Shown: positions 51,589 to 61,263, counted from the stretch's first letter. The stretch: DNA of 64,000 nt from Sphaerisporangium sp040685555 (GCF_040685555.1 NZ_JBFBIK010000007.1:59276-123275); one strand, 5' to 3'. The notes: generated by a model from the sequence alone, not told the origin. Numbers and translations: made by a program.

Positions 51589-52308
51589 CTAGCTCATGGT
51601 GTTGCCGCCGTTGACGGCGAGGCGCTGGCCGGTGATGAACGCGGCGCCCGGGGACGCCAGGAACGCGACGGCCTCGGCGACGTCGGCGGGCACCCCCATG
51701 TGGCGGAGCGGCAGCGCCTCGCGGTAGCCGGTCACATCGGAGCCCTCGTGACGCTCCACCGGGATCCAGCCGGGCTCGACGGTGTTGACCGTGATGCCGA
51801 GCGGCCCCAGCTCGCGCGCCCAGGAACGGGTGAGCCCGTGCATGGCCGCCTTGGCCGACACGTAGTGCCCGAAGTCGGTGTTACCCAGGTCGGCCACCTC
51901 GCTGCCGATGTTGATGACGCGCCCTCCTCCGGCGGCCCGCAGGTCGGGCAGGACGGCGTGCAGGAGCAGCAGCGGCGCCTTCACGAAGAACCGGAGCTGG
52001 TCGAGATGGTCGTCCCAGGTCTGCTTCTCGATCGGCATCATCGGCTGGGGCCCGGTCGCGTTGTTGACCACGACGCTGATCGGACCGGCGCTCTCGCGGA
52101 TCTCGGCGACGCCCCGCCGCACCGACTCCTCGTCGGTCACGTCGAAGCGCGAGACGTGGGCCGCGACGCCGATCCGCTCGGCCACGGCGGTCGCCCCGGC
52201 GGTGTCGTGGGCGTAGTTGACGACGACCTTCCAGCCGTCGGCCGCCAGCCGCTCGGCGATGACCGCGCCGAGCCCCCGAGACGCCCCGGTCACGAGTGCG
52301 CATCCCAT
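51589..52308 (-). CDS. Short-chain dehydrogenase/reductase (3-oxoacyl-ACP reductase-like)
   Basis: A 239-aa SDR with the Rossmann motif GASRGLG, NNATG, catalytic Ser in INIGSEVAD and YVSAKAAMHG (Tyr-x-x-x-Lys). Starts MGCALVTGASRG at ATG 52308 after GGGAGAGGA; a longer frame to 52353 lacks support. Position between the phosphotransferase-like gene and a membrane protein gives no pathway. NADPH is the likely cofactor. Confidence 0.9.
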   Translation of the reverse strand: MGCALVTGASRGLGAVIAERLAADGWKVVVNYAHDTAGATAVAERIGVAAHVSRFDVTDEESVRRGVAEIRESAGPISVVVNNATGPQPMMPIEKQTWDDHLDQLRFFVKAPLLLLHAVLPDLRAAGGGRVINIGSEVADLGNTDFGHYVSAKAAMHGLTRSWARELGPLGITVNTVEPGWIPVERHEGSDVTGYREALPLRHMGVPADVAEAVAFLASPGAAFITGQRLAVNGGNTMS

Positions 52309-52414
52309 ATGTCTGTCCTCTCCCGCAGTAGAAACGCCCCCATCCTCGTGCATGTCACGCAGTCGGCTGGAATACGTCAGGGAAAGGCGCCGCCGGCCGT
52401 CGCGGCGAGGGCTC

Positions 52415-53071
52415 TTATCCGGCGGTGATGGCCAGGACCGGGGCGGGGGCGTCGGCGTGCAGGCGGTGCAGCACCCGGCGGAACGCGTAGATCGAGAACC
52501 CGACCGCCACGCCGCTGATGGCGGCGACCACCGAGGTGCGGACCAGCAGGTACGTGCCGATCGACTGGTGCAGCAGCAGCCAGATGCTGACCGTGGAGTT
52601 GGCCATCAGCACGAAAGCCCACAGCAGCGTGATCCGCGCGAAGAACCGCCTGACCCGCTCGTGCCGCAGTACGGTCGTCGGCAGATGGATGTAGTCGAGG
52701 GTGAGCTTCTGGACCAGCGGCCGGTTCAGCCGCACCGAGGCGAGGAAGGCCATGCTGATGCAGATGGTGCCGAGCTCGGGCTGGAGGAAGTAGACGACGG
52801 CGCTGCCCGTCCACCAGCCGAGCGCCGCCCGGGCGGTGATGGCGATCGCCGCCAGCACCATCGTGCCCGGCACCGGCTTCCGGCGGACCACCCGCCACAG
52901 CACTCCGGCGTACACCCACGTGACGGCGGCGATCAGTGCCCCGTCCAGGCCGAGCACCGCGAGGGCGCTGTAGAAGACCGCGAGCGGGGCCACGACGCCT
53001 TCGAGGAGTTTGGGCACGGCCTGCCTGAGCAGCGCGGTGATCCTCGGGAGCGTGAAGGGCGGGGCGCTCAT
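52415..53071 (-). CDS. VC0807-like membrane protein
   Basis: A 218-aa protein with about five helices (VVAPLAVFYSALAVLGL, LIAAVTWVYAGVLWRVVRR, VLAAIAITARAAL, ICISMAFLASV, ITLLWAFVLMANSTVSIWLLL). The layout and blocks TLDYIHLP and WLLLHQS fit the VC0807-type family in actinobacteria (from memory). ATG at 53071 with GGAG nearby. Function unknown. Confidence 0.72.
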   Translation of the reverse strand: MSAPPFTLPRITALLRQAVPKLLEGVVAPLAVFYSALAVLGLDGALIAAVTWVYAGVLWRVVRRKPVPGTMVLAAIAITARAALGWWTGSAVVYFLQPELGTICISMAFLASVRLNRPLVQKLTLDYIHLPTTVLRHERVRRFFARITLLWAFVLMANSTVSIWLLLHQSIGTYLLVRTSVVAAISGVAVGFSIYAFRRVLHRLHADAPAPVLAITAG

Positions 53072-53349
53072 GCTTCTCCCAGGGAGGAAGGCGGAAGACC
53101 GACGCTATGGCTTCCGCGACTACCCCGAGATCGGAACGACGAAACTCGCCTGAAACACCGGATTGCGGTCATTGGTTGCCCACCGTACCCAATGTCTGAT
53201 TAAACAGTACATATGGCGAAAAAGATCGTTTAAATGGATCAACCACCCGAGCTGCGAATATGCCGCACCTTCCTGGACCGGTTGAACATCGGATAACGGT
53301 TCGGGAACAGAGGGTTTCCTCCGGGCGAGCGGCCCGCGAGCATGAAGTC

Positions 53350-53688
53350 ATGGCAGTGCTCACACGCACGCATGCTCGGTCCGCTGGCTGCGTGGCCGAT
53401 GTCGCCGTCCAGCTCACGCGCTGGCCCGACCTCGCCGTCAGTCGTACCCGCCGGGCCATAAAGTTCCGCACCCGGGGGCGTGAAATCATCCGCATGTCCG
53501 GCGACCACACCGCCGAACTGCTGCTCACCGCCCCCGTCATCGACCGGTGGGCCAGGGTGCTGGCCGACTCCCACCGTGTGACCCCCGGCCACAACTCCGG
53601 CTGGATCAGGGTCCAGATCGAGGACCGCGCCGGCGCCGAGATGTTCCTGTCCCTGGTGAGCGTGGCGCTGAAGGTCAACCAGGACTAG
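53350..53688 (+). CDS. DUF5519/luciferase-domain-like small protein
   Basis: A 112-aa cytosolic protein starting MAVLTRTHAR. WPDLAVSRTRRAIKFRTRGREIIRMSGDH and HNSGWIRVQIEDRAGAEMFLSLV match the conserved blocks of the small actinobacterial family often called luciferase-domain (DUF5519). No catalytic residues are known. The ribosome-binding site is weak and an upstream start at 53260 is possible. AT-rich sequence around 53190-53230 may hold its promoter. Confidence 0.68.
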   Translation: MAVLTRTHARSAGCVADVAVQLTRWPDLAVSRTRRAIKFRTRGREIIRMSGDHTAELLLTAPVIDRWARVLADSHRVTPGHNSGWIRVQIEDRAGAEMFLSLVSVALKVNQD

Positions 53689-53714
53689 CGCGTCTCACGC
53701 GTTCCCGGAAAAGG

Positions 53715-54389
53715 TCAGCCGAGGCTGGTGGTGGCCAGTTTGGCGCCGAAGCCCAGGAAGACCGCGCCTACTCCCGAGGTGAGACCCGCCGAGAGCTTCC
53801 TCCGCCGGCGGAACTGGCTCGCCAGGTAGACGCCGCCGAAAATCAACGTAGAGAGATATATCGCGCTGAAGAGCTGACAGATGGCGCCGAGGATCAGGAA
53901 CGACAGTGCCGGGGCGCCATAGTGCGGATCGACGAACTGCACGAAGAACGAGATGAAGAAAAGGATCGCCTTCGGGTTGAGCAGGCTGACCGTGAGGGCC
54001 TTCCTGAACGGGTCGGAGAGGTCCGCGGCGGCCTCGACCGGCTCCTCTGCCCCCTTCTCACCCTTCTCGCTCCGCCAGGACTTCCGCGCGGCCCGGATCA
54101 TGCCGATCCCGATCCACGCGAGGTACCCCGCACCGGCGTACTTCACGACGTTGAACAGCAGCGGCGTGGACTGGAGCAGTGACGCGACCCCGGCCGCCGA
54201 CAGCACCATCAGCACCGTGTCGCCGACGAAGACCCCGGTCGCCGCCCGGTAACCGGTACGCACGCCCCGCCGCGCCCCGACCGACAGGACGTACAGCGAA
54301 TTCGGGCCGGGAAGAAGGATGATCAGGAACGCCCCGATCACGTACGCCCAGATATTCGTGATGCCGAAGAACATGCCGCCAAGCTCCAT
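53715..54389 (-). CDS. LysE-family exporter, LeuE-like
   Basis: A 224-aa inner-membrane amino-acid exporter of the RhtB/LysE family with about six helices. IGAFLIILLPGPNSLYVLSVGARRGVRTGYRAATGVFVGD is the family signature and LLNPKAILFFISFFVQFVD the central block. A charged loop (SWRSEKGEKGAEEPVEAAADLSDPF) lies in the middle. ATG at 54389. The sequence is closest in feel to leucine efflux proteins. Confidence 0.85.
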   Translation of the reverse strand: MELGGMFFGITNIWAYVIGAFLIILLPGPNSLYVLSVGARRGVRTGYRAATGVFVGDTVLMVLSAAGVASLLQSTPLLFNVVKYAGAGYLAWIGIGMIRAARKSWRSEKGEKGAEEPVEAAADLSDPFRKALTVSLLNPKAILFFISFFVQFVDPHYGAPALSFLILGAICQLFSAIYLSTLIFGGVYLASQFRRRRKLSAGLTSGVGAVFLGFGAKLATTSLG

Positions 54390-54994
54390 AGTCCGTGGGG
54401 ATACATCACGTTATACCTGGACGAACCGCTTACCCCCCCTGGTCCCGGTGGAACTGCGGGAGACCTACCTCGCCGTCCCGCGAGGCGACCTCCCGCCCGC
54501 CCGCGCCGGCAGCCTCCTGCCGGCCCGCCGGCAGCGGGCCGATGCGCGGGGCTCTCGCGCGGCGCGGACCATACGTCTCCAGGCAGAGGGGTAGACCAGC
54601 GGGGCCGCCCTGTCAGGTGGTCTCTGCCTGCGGGAAAACCCGGGAGTTTGGGTCTTGTGGGCGCGCTGACGCGGGGCTACGATCGCGGCAACTCTTAGGA
54701 AACTTTCCTAAAAGAAATGACCAACGGAGTCGGCCGTGCCCCGCCCCCCTCCCGAGCTGATCAAGCCTTGAGCCGCGGAAACGCAATGGCGTGAGCCGCC
54801 CCGCTCGCCCTCGTCCTCCCGCCGTCCTGCCCCCCGGACGTGAACGCCCCGCCTTCCTCGAGCATGGTCGCGGCGGCGGCGTCAGCCGGTCGGCCTACGA
54901 GTTCACGTGCGTCTTCAAGGCCTTCACGGGCTGACCTCGCACCCCCCGCCGGTACGGCACGCGCCAGCCGTACCGGGCTCTAAGAGGAGCTTTA
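54390..54994. other. Long upstream region of the chitinase cluster
   Basis: About 600 bp with no supported gene. It holds a GC-rich hairpin at 54505-54524 (GCCGGCAG / CTGCCGGC) and the 17-bp palindrome at 54695-54711 (separate entry). An ATG at 54718 opens an 18-codon frame immediately after the palindrome, most likely leader sequence. TTAGGAAA-type AT-richness at 54690-54720 contrasts with the flanks and marks the promoter. Confidence 0.55.
54695..54711. promoter_or_regulatory. Perfect 17-bp palindrome upstream of the chitinases
   Basis: TTAGGAAACTTTCCTAA, two 8-bp arms around one base, 283 bp before the first chitinase start. It does not match the DasR-responsive-element consensus remembered for Streptomyces chitinases, but similar elements are common before secreted hydrolase genes; it is likely an operator. 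Confidence 0.75.
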
Positions 54995-56554
54995 ATGCGA
55001 TTTATCCGTCTATGCGTCGCGGCTCTGGTCGCCGCGGCGGCCGTACTGGTCATGACGACCGGGTCCGCCTTCGCGGCCTCGGCGACCGCGACCTTCACCA
55101 AGCCCCAGGACTGGGGCAGCGGCTTCGAGGGCAAGTACACGGTCACCAACGGCACCTCCAGCGCGCTCAACGGCTGGACCGTCGCCTTCGACCTGCCCGC
55201 CGGCTACTCGGTCAGCACCTCGTGGGACGCGGTGATGACCAGGAGCGGCCAGCACTACACCTTCAGCAACCCGAGCTGGGCCCCGACCCTGGCCGCGGGG
55301 GCGAGCACCAGCTTCGGCTTCAACGGCAGCCCCGGCAACTTCGGCGCGCCGCTGAACTGCACGCTCAACGGCGCCTCCTGCTCGGGCGGCACCACCAACC
55401 CCGGCGCTCCGGGCGCACCGGGCACTCCCACCATCACCGGCACCGCCAACACGTCGATCTCCCTGTCCTGGGCGGCGTCGAGCGGCACCGTCACCGGTTA
55501 CCGGGTGTACGAGGGGACGACGGTCAAGGCCACGGTCACCGGCACCTCCGCCACCATCGGCTCACTCGGCACCTGCACGACCCACACCTACGCCGTCAAG
55601 GCGTACAACTCGGTCGGGGAGTCGGCCGCCAACGGCTCGGTCACCGGCACGACCACCGGCTGCACCAACCCTCCGCCCAGCGGCGGCAAGGGCCAGCCGT
55701 ACCTCTACATGGGCTGGGGCAACCCGCCCAGCGCGACGACCGTCATGAACGCCACCGGGATCAAGTCGTTCACGATGGCCTTCATCCTGTCGAGCGGCGG
55801 CTGCAACCCCGCGTGGGACGGTCAGCGTCCGCTCCAGGGCGGCGTCGACGCCACCACGATCTCCCAGATCAAGGCCGCCGGCGGCGACATCGTCCCGTCG
55901 TTCGGCGGGTGGAGCGGCAACAAGCTCGGCCCGAACTGCTCGACCCCGCAGGCACTGGCGGCCGCCTACCAGCAGGTCATCAGCGCCTACAACCTCAAGT
56001 CCATCGACATTGACATCGAGAACAGCGACGAGTTCGAGAACGAGGCTGTTCAGGACCGCATCCTCAACGCGCTGAAGATCGTCAAGCAGAACAACGCCGG
56101 TCTCAAGACGATCGTCACGTTCGGCACCAGCACGACCGGTCCGACGTACTACGGCACCCGCCTGATCAACCAGGCCGCGGCGCTCGGCGCGAACATCGAC
56201 GTGTTCACGATCATGCCGTTCGACTTCGGCGGTGGCGCGAACATGTACCAGAACACGGTCAACGCCTCCGAGGGCCTGAAGAACGCGCTGAAGACCGCCT
56301 TCGGCTGGTCCGACGCCACCGCCTACTCCCACATGGGCATCTCGGGCATGAACGGCCTGTCCGACCAGCAGGAACTCACCACCCCGGCGATCTGGACCCA
56401 GATCCGCGACTGGGCCAAGTCCAAGGGCCTGGCCCGCCTCGCCTTCTGGTCGGTCAACCGCGACCGTCCCTGCCCGGGCGGCGGCGTGAACGAGTCCTGC
56501 AGCGGCACCAGCCAGAGCGACTGGCAGTTCACCTCCATCACAGCGGGCTTCTAG
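54995..56554 (+). CDS. Secreted chitinase, CBM2–FnIII–GH18
   Basis: A 519-aa secreted enzyme. Signal peptide to about residue 31 (…GSAFAASA), CBM2 (TFTKPQDWGSGFEGKYTVTN, NGWTVAFDLP), an FnIII domain (~140-225: SISLSWAASSGTVTGYRVYEGTTV), then a GH18 barrel with the catalytic SIDIDIEN (DxDxE, Glu342). The closing GLARLAFWSVNRDRPCPG is typical of chitinase C-type bacterial enzymes. Cleaves chitin for use as C and N source, the first of three in tandem. Confidence 0.93.
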   Translation: MRFIRLCVAALVAAAAVLVMTTGSAFAASATATFTKPQDWGSGFEGKYTVTNGTSSALNGWTVAFDLPAGYSVSTSWDAVMTRSGQHYTFSNPSWAPTLAAGASTSFGFNGSPGNFGAPLNCTLNGASCSGGTTNPGAPGAPGTPTITGTANTSISLSWAASSGTVTGYRVYEGTTVKATVTGTSATIGSLGTCTTHTYAVKAYNSVGESAANGSVTGTTTGCTNPPPSGGKGQPYLYMGWGNPPSATTVMNATGIKSFTMAFILSSGGCNPAWDGQRPLQGGVDATTISQIKAAGGDIVPSFGGWSGNKLGPNCSTPQALAAAYQQVISAYNLKSIDIDIENSDEFENEAVQDRILNALKIVKQNNAGLKTIVTFGTSTTGPTYYGTRLINQAAALGANIDVFTIMPFDFGGGANMYQNTVNASEGLKNALKTAFGWSDATAYSHMGISGMNGLSDQQELTTPAIWTQIRDWAKSKGLARLAFWSVNRDRPCPGGGVNESCSGTSQSDWQFTSITAGF

Positions 56555-56621
56555 CCCCCGATGACCGTACGGTCCGCGCGGCTCCGTCCCCCCAAGGAGG
56601 TGCGCGGGCCGTACACCCATC

Positions 56622-56655
56622 CCCCCGCACCCCGGCCCGCCCCGGGGTGCGGGGG
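56622..56655 (+). terminator. Terminator-like hairpin between chitinases 1 and 2
   Basis: A 14-bp stem CCCCCGCACCCCGG paired with CCGGGGTGCGGGGG around a 6-nt loop, 68 bp after the first chitinase stop. No U-tract, as usual in actinomycetes; it probably separates the first gene from the next two. Confidence 0.72.
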
Positions 56656-56691
56656 CTGTGACCTCGCCCCTCACCCTCGGGAGGTTGCGTC

Positions 56692-58035
56692 ATGAGAACG
56701 CGCCCCGCTTCCTGGTCCCTCGCCGCCGCCACGGTGCTCCTCGCCGTCGCCGCCGCGCTCGCCGTCCCCGGGCCCGCGTACGCCGACACCGCCGTCTTCG
56801 CCAAGACGTCGAGCTGGGACGCCGGGTACAACGGCCAGTTCACGATCACCAACACGGGATCCGCGACGCTCAACGGCTGGACCGTCGCCTTCGACCTGCC
56901 GTCCGGAACCACGGCCGGGACCTACTGGGACGCGCTCATGACCCGGTCGGGTGACCACTACACGTTCAAGAACCGCGAGTACAACGGCACGCTCGCCCCC
57001 GGGGCGTCCACCACCTTCGGCTGGGTGGCGAGCGGCACGGGCGCGCCGGCCGGGTGCACGCTCAACGGCGCCTCCTGCTCCGGCGGAACGGGCCCCACAC
57101 CCACCCCCACACCGACGCCGACCCCCACCCCGACCACGACGCCTCCGCCGGGCAGCCCCGGATCGCTGTTCCACGCGCCGTACGTCGACATGGGCGCCTG
57201 GCCGACCCCCAGCATCCCCGCGATGAAGTCGGCGTCCGGGCTGAAGAACTTCACCCTGGCCTTCATCACCGCCTCCGCCTGCAAGGCGATGTGGTTCAAC
57301 GCCTACGACCCCCGCCAGGGCTGGGCCAAGGACCAGATCGACGCCATCCGCGCGGGCGGCGGCGATGTGAAGATCTCCTTCGGCGGCGCGAGCGGCATCG
57401 AGCTGGCGCAGGCGTGCTCCGACGTGAACGCGCTGTTCAACGAGTACGACGCGGTCGTCAAGGCGTACGCGCTGAAGTACGTCGACCTGGACATCGAGGG
57501 CGCGGCCTCGGCCGACCCGGTGTCGGTGAACCGCAGGTCGCAGGCGCTCGCGCGCCTCCAGCAGGCCAACCCGGGCCTCAAGATCTCGCTCACCCTGCCC
57601 GTCCTGCCCGAGGGGCTCACCGCCGACGGCCTGAACGTCGTGAAGTCCGCGCGCGACGCCGGAGTGGCCCTGGACGTCGTCAACGTCATGGCGATGGACT
57701 ACTACCGCTCCGCCGACTACGGCGACGCGGCGGTCCAGGCGGCGCAGAGCACCTTCACCCAGCTCAAGTCCCTCTACCCCGGCAGGACCGACGCCCAGGT
57801 CTGGCGCATGGTCGGCGTCACCCCGATGGTCGGCCAGAACGACGACGGCCGCGTCTACGACCAGGCCGACGCCCGGCAGCTCGTGACGTTCGCCAAGGGC
57901 AAGCACCTGGGCGAGCTGGCCTTCTGGGAGATGACCCGCGACCGCAACGCCTGCACCGGAGCCCTCTACATGTGCACGAACATCGCCCAGTCGCCGTACG
58001 ACTTCTCCAAGATCTTCGCGGGGTACAACGGATGA
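56692..58035 (+). CDS. Secreted chitinase, CBM2–Pro/Thr linker–GH18
   Basis: A 447-aa secreted GH18 enzyme: signal peptide ending PGPAYADT, CBM2 (VFAKTSSWDAGYNGQFTITN), a linker of TP repeats, and a catalytic domain (SLFHAPYVDMGAWPTPSI, KYVDLDIEG with Glu269, VNVMAMDYY). The layout and short catalytic domain fit ChiC-like endochitinases. Its stop overlaps the next start (ATGA), so both are co-translated. Confidence 0.92.
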   Translation: MRTRPASWSLAAATVLLAVAAALAVPGPAYADTAVFAKTSSWDAGYNGQFTITNTGSATLNGWTVAFDLPSGTTAGTYWDALMTRSGDHYTFKNREYNGTLAPGASTTFGWVASGTGAPAGCTLNGASCSGGTGPTPTPTPTPTPTPTTTPPPGSPGSLFHAPYVDMGAWPTPSIPAMKSASGLKNFTLAFITASACKAMWFNAYDPRQGWAKDQIDAIRAGGGDVKISFGGASGIELAQACSDVNALFNEYDAVVKAYALKYVDLDIEGAASADPVSVNRRSQALARLQQANPGLKISLTLPVLPEGLTADGLNVVKSARDAGVALDVVNVMAMDYYRSADYGDAAVQAAQSTFTQLKSLYPGRTDAQVWRMVGVTPMVGQNDDGRVYDQADARQLVTFAKGKHLGELAFWEMTRDRNACTGALYMCTNIAQSPYDFSKIFAGYNG

Positions 58036-59843
58036 CCTCTCTCAAAGCCCTTTCCCATCTCAAAGCGGTCGCCGTCATGGCCGTGCTCGCTCTCGGGATC
58101 GCGGTGGTGCCCGCCACGGCGGCGCTGGCGGCCAACATCGCCGCCAACCCCGGCTTCGAGAGCGGGCTCAGCGGCTGGACCTGCGCGTCAACCGCGAGGA
58201 CCGTGACCAGCCCGGTCCACGGGGGCACCTCCGCGCTGGAGGCCACCCCGGCGGGCAGCGACTACGCCCGCTGCTCCCAGACGGTCAAGGTCAAGCCGTC
58301 GTCGTCGTACTCCCTGTCGGCGTGGGTCAGGGGAAGCTATGTCTTCCTCGGCGCGCTCGGCACCGGCACCACCGACGTCAGCACCTGGGGCACCCCCGGC
58401 TCGGCGTACGCCCAGCTCACCACGTCGTTCACCACCGGCCCGGCCACGACCTCGGTCACCGTCTACGTCAACGGCTGGTACGGCACGGGGGCCTACAACG
58501 CCGACGACATCGTGCTGGACGGGCCGGCCGGTGACGGCGGCGGCACCCAGATCCCGGCCGTGCCGGCCGGGCTCGCGGTCACCGGCACCACGTCCTCCAG
58601 CGTCTCGCTGAGCTGGTCGGCGTCCACGGGCGCGACCGCCTACAACGTCTACAGGGACGGGACGAAGGTCGGCACGCCCACCGGGACGACCTACACCGCC
58701 TCGGGGCTCACCTCCGGAACGGCCTACCGGTTCGCGGTGAGCGCCTCGAACACGGCGGGGGAGTCGGCGAGATCGGCGGAGGTGACCGGCACGCCGACGA
58801 ACATGCCGCCGCCGCCGAACACTCTGCCGAAGCGGGTGCTGGTGGGGTACCTCCACGCCTCGTTCGCCAACGGTTCCGGATATATCAGGATGAGCGAGGT
58901 ACCGAACGCCTGGGACGTCATCGACCTGGCCTTCGGCGAGCCCACCTCCGTGACCTCGGGCGACATCCGCTTCAACCGGTGCCCGTCCGGCGAGTGCCCG
59001 AACGTCGAGAGCGACGCCGACTTCACCGCCGCCATCCGCGCCAAGCAGGCGGCCGGCAAGAAGGTGCTCATCTCGATCGGCGGCCAGAACGGCCAGGTGC
59101 AGCTCACCACCACCACCGCCCGTGACAAGTTCGTCAGCTCGGTCGGCGCGATCATCGACAAGTACGGCCTCGACGGGCTCGACATCGACTTCGAGGGCCA
59201 CTCCCTGTCGCTCAACGCGGGGGACACCGACTTCAGAAACCCGACCACACCGGTCGTGGTGAACCTGATCTCGGCCCTGAGGACACTCAAGGCCAAGTAC
59301 GGCACGAAGTTCGTGCTGACCATGGCTCCGGAGACCTTCTTCGTCCAGCTCGGCTACCAGTTCTACGGCACGGGGACGGGCGGGGCCGACCCGCGCTCGG
59401 GCGCGTACCTGCCGGTGATCCACGCCCTGCGCAACGACCTGACCCTGCTGCACGTGCAGGACTACAACTCCGGTCCGATCATGGGGCTGGACAACCAGTA
59501 CCACACCATGGGCGTGGCGGACTTCCACGTCGCCATGACCGACATGCTGCTCAGCGGCTTCCCCGTCCAGGGGAACGCCGCCAACGTCTTTCCCGCGCTG
59601 CGCCCCGACCAGGTCGCCATCGGCCTGCCGGCCGCGCCGTACGCGGGGAACGGCTTCACCACGGTGGCGGAGGTCCAGAAGGCCTTCGACTGCCTGGCGA
59701 AGGGGACCAACTGCGGTTCCTACCGGCCGCGCGGGGTCTACCCGAGCCTGCGCGGCCTCATGACGTGGTCGATCAACTGGGACAAGTACAACGGCTCGGA
59801 GTTCTCCCTCAACCACCGCGCCTATCTCAACGCCCTCCCATGA
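58032..59843 (+). CDS. Secreted chitinase, CBM–FnIII–GH18
   Basis: A 603-aa secreted GH18 enzyme starting at 58032, overlapping the previous stop by four bases. Signal peptide (AVVPATAALA), then a carbohydrate-binding module of the CBM4/9/16-like type (NPGFESGLSGWTC), FnIII (SVSLSWSASTGATAYNVYRDG), and a long GH18 domain with DGLDIDFEG (Glu388), YLHASFANG and TMAPETFFVQ. The architecture resembles ChiD/ChiA-type enzymes; the binding module differs from the other two, so the set may cover different chitin forms. Confidence 0.91.
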   Translation: MTSLKALSHLKAVAVMAVLALGIAVVPATAALAANIAANPGFESGLSGWTCASTARTVTSPVHGGTSALEATPAGSDYARCSQTVKVKPSSSYSLSAWVRGSYVFLGALGTGTTDVSTWGTPGSAYAQLTTSFTTGPATTSVTVYVNGWYGTGAYNADDIVLDGPAGDGGGTQIPAVPAGLAVTGTTSSSVSLSWSASTGATAYNVYRDGTKVGTPTGTTYTASGLTSGTAYRFAVSASNTAGESARSAEVTGTPTNMPPPPNTLPKRVLVGYLHASFANGSGYIRMSEVPNAWDVIDLAFGEPTSVTSGDIRFNRCPSGECPNVESDADFTAAIRAKQAAGKKVLISIGGQNGQVQLTTTTARDKFVSSVGAIIDKYGLDGLDIDFEGHSLSLNAGDTDFRNPTTPVVVNLISALRTLKAKYGTKFVLTMAPETFFVQLGYQFYGTGTGGADPRSGAYLPVIHALRNDLTLLHVQDYNSGPIMGLDNQYHTMGVADFHVAMTDMLLSGFPVQGNAANVFPALRPDQVAIGLPAAPYAGNGFTTVAEVQKAFDCLAKGTNCGSYRPRGVYPSLRGLMTWSINWDKYNGSEFSLNHRAYLNALP

Positions 59844-59967
59844 TGCACACTGACCATGCCATCGTCACCTATTGGAGTCAAAACACTTCTTTGTGTGAAC
59901 AATTCTGGATAGATGGTGGCAATTTTCGTTCCCGAGTGGTCGGTTTGGCCTGTCGTCCGGCAGGCTA

Positions 59968-61221
59968 GTGAGCGTCATGGACTACGCAATTCTCACGGGG
60001 TTCGTCCTCGTAACAGGTGTCGTGCTCGCGGTCGTCGCACAGTGGAAGGGCTGGAAGCCGTCTCTCGCCGTCGCTCTCGCGATCGGCATCGGCTTCCGCG
60101 TCCTGATCATGATCCTGTCGGCGACCGACACCTGGCAACCGGTCGACTTCGTGAAAAGCTTCAAACCGGCGGGCGAGGCCATCCTCGCCCACCGCGATCC
60201 GGTGCTGGAGAGCGAGGGCGGCTGGCACTTCCTCCCGGCGATCCCCTACGTCTACGGGTTACTCCTGTGGATGCACATCCCGTGGGAAGTCGCCGGCCGC
60301 CTCGTCACCGTGGTCTCCGACATCATCCTGATCCCTCTCGTCGGCAAGCTGGCCGGCGGCAGGGACGCCGGCCTCCGCGCCTTCCAGTACGCCTGCAACC
60401 CGCTCGCGCTGCTGGTCGCGTCGGTGCACGGCCAGGTCGAGCCGGTCTCGCTGGTCTTCGGCGTGGCCGCCTTCATCGTGGCGAGGAACGCCAGGACCTC
60501 GCGGCCGGTCCGCAACGCGATCGTCGCCGGCCTGCTGATGGGCCTCGCGCTCTGCGCCAAGAGCTGGCCGATCTGGCTGGTTCCCGGCATGCTGCTGTTC
60601 CTGCCCGACCTGCGGTCCCGTGCGTACGCGTTCTTCGCTACCGGGGTCGCGCCCATCTTCTTCCTCGTCACCCTGCCCATCGGCGCCGGTACGTCCCTGG
60701 CCCAGCTGCCCACGGTCATCAAGACCATCGGTGATGTGCGCCCGATCATCGGCGAGTGGGGATGGACGGCGCTCTGGGTGGGCGGCGACTGGACCCTGGA
60801 CGCCGACCTCGCCCGCTACGGCCAGTGGATGATCTACGGCACCCTGCTCGTCGTCGGGTTCCTGTGGCGGAAGGCCGATCCGATCGACCTGACCACGGCC
60901 CTGCTCCTGGCGTTCATGGTGGTGACCCCGCGCCTTGGAGCGCAGTACCTCATGTGGTTCATGCCGTTCCTCGTGGCGAGGCCGACGCGGTTCGCCTGGC
61001 CCGCCATCATCGGCGCCTCCACCTGGGCGGCCGTCGGGTATCTCTACCTGACGCAGTTCGACAACGAGAAGTGGTGGTACCTGCACGAGCCGTGGGCGAT
61101 GAGCTCCGCGATCCTGCTTCCCGTCCTGGTGGCCGCCATGCCGTGGGGCATCCGCCGCACCGGGCGCTCGCCCGTCGTCCCCACGGAGCTTCCCCGCGCG
61201 CCGGTCGTCGCCTCGGCCTGA
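59968..61221 (+). CDS. Polytopic membrane glycosyltransferase-like protein (GT-C, DUF2029-like)
   Basis: A 417-aa protein with about 10-11 helices. It has the GT-C layout of polyprenyl-phosphate-mannose-dependent enzymes: an early polar loop with an acidic motif (TDTWQPVDFVKSF), then alternating helices (AFQYACNPLALLVASVHGQVE, LMGLALCAKSWPIWLVPG, LLLAFMVVTPRLGAQYLMWFMPFLVARP). GTG 59968 or ATG 59977. Likely extends a lipid-linked or cell-envelope glycan; donor unknown. Confidence 0.75.
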   Translation: MSVMDYAILTGFVLVTGVVLAVVAQWKGWKPSLAVALAIGIGFRVLIMILSATDTWQPVDFVKSFKPAGEAILAHRDPVLESEGGWHFLPAIPYVYGLLLWMHIPWEVAGRLVTVVSDIILIPLVGKLAGGRDAGLRAFQYACNPLALLVASVHGQVEPVSLVFGVAAFIVARNARTSRPVRNAIVAGLLMGLALCAKSWPIWLVPGMLLFLPDLRSRAYAFFATGVAPIFFLVTLPIGAGTSLAQLPTVIKTIGDVRPIIGEWGWTALWVGGDWTLDADLARYGQWMIYGTLLVVGFLWRKADPIDLTTALLLAFMVVTPRLGAQYLMWFMPFLVARPTRFAWPAIIGASTWAAVGYLYLTQFDNEKWWYLHEPWAMSSAILLPVLVAAMPWGIRRTGRSPVVPTELPRAPVVASA

Positions 61222-61263
61222 CCCTGCCGGGCCGCGCTCGTACGGCCGAGGTTGGCGAGGCGG

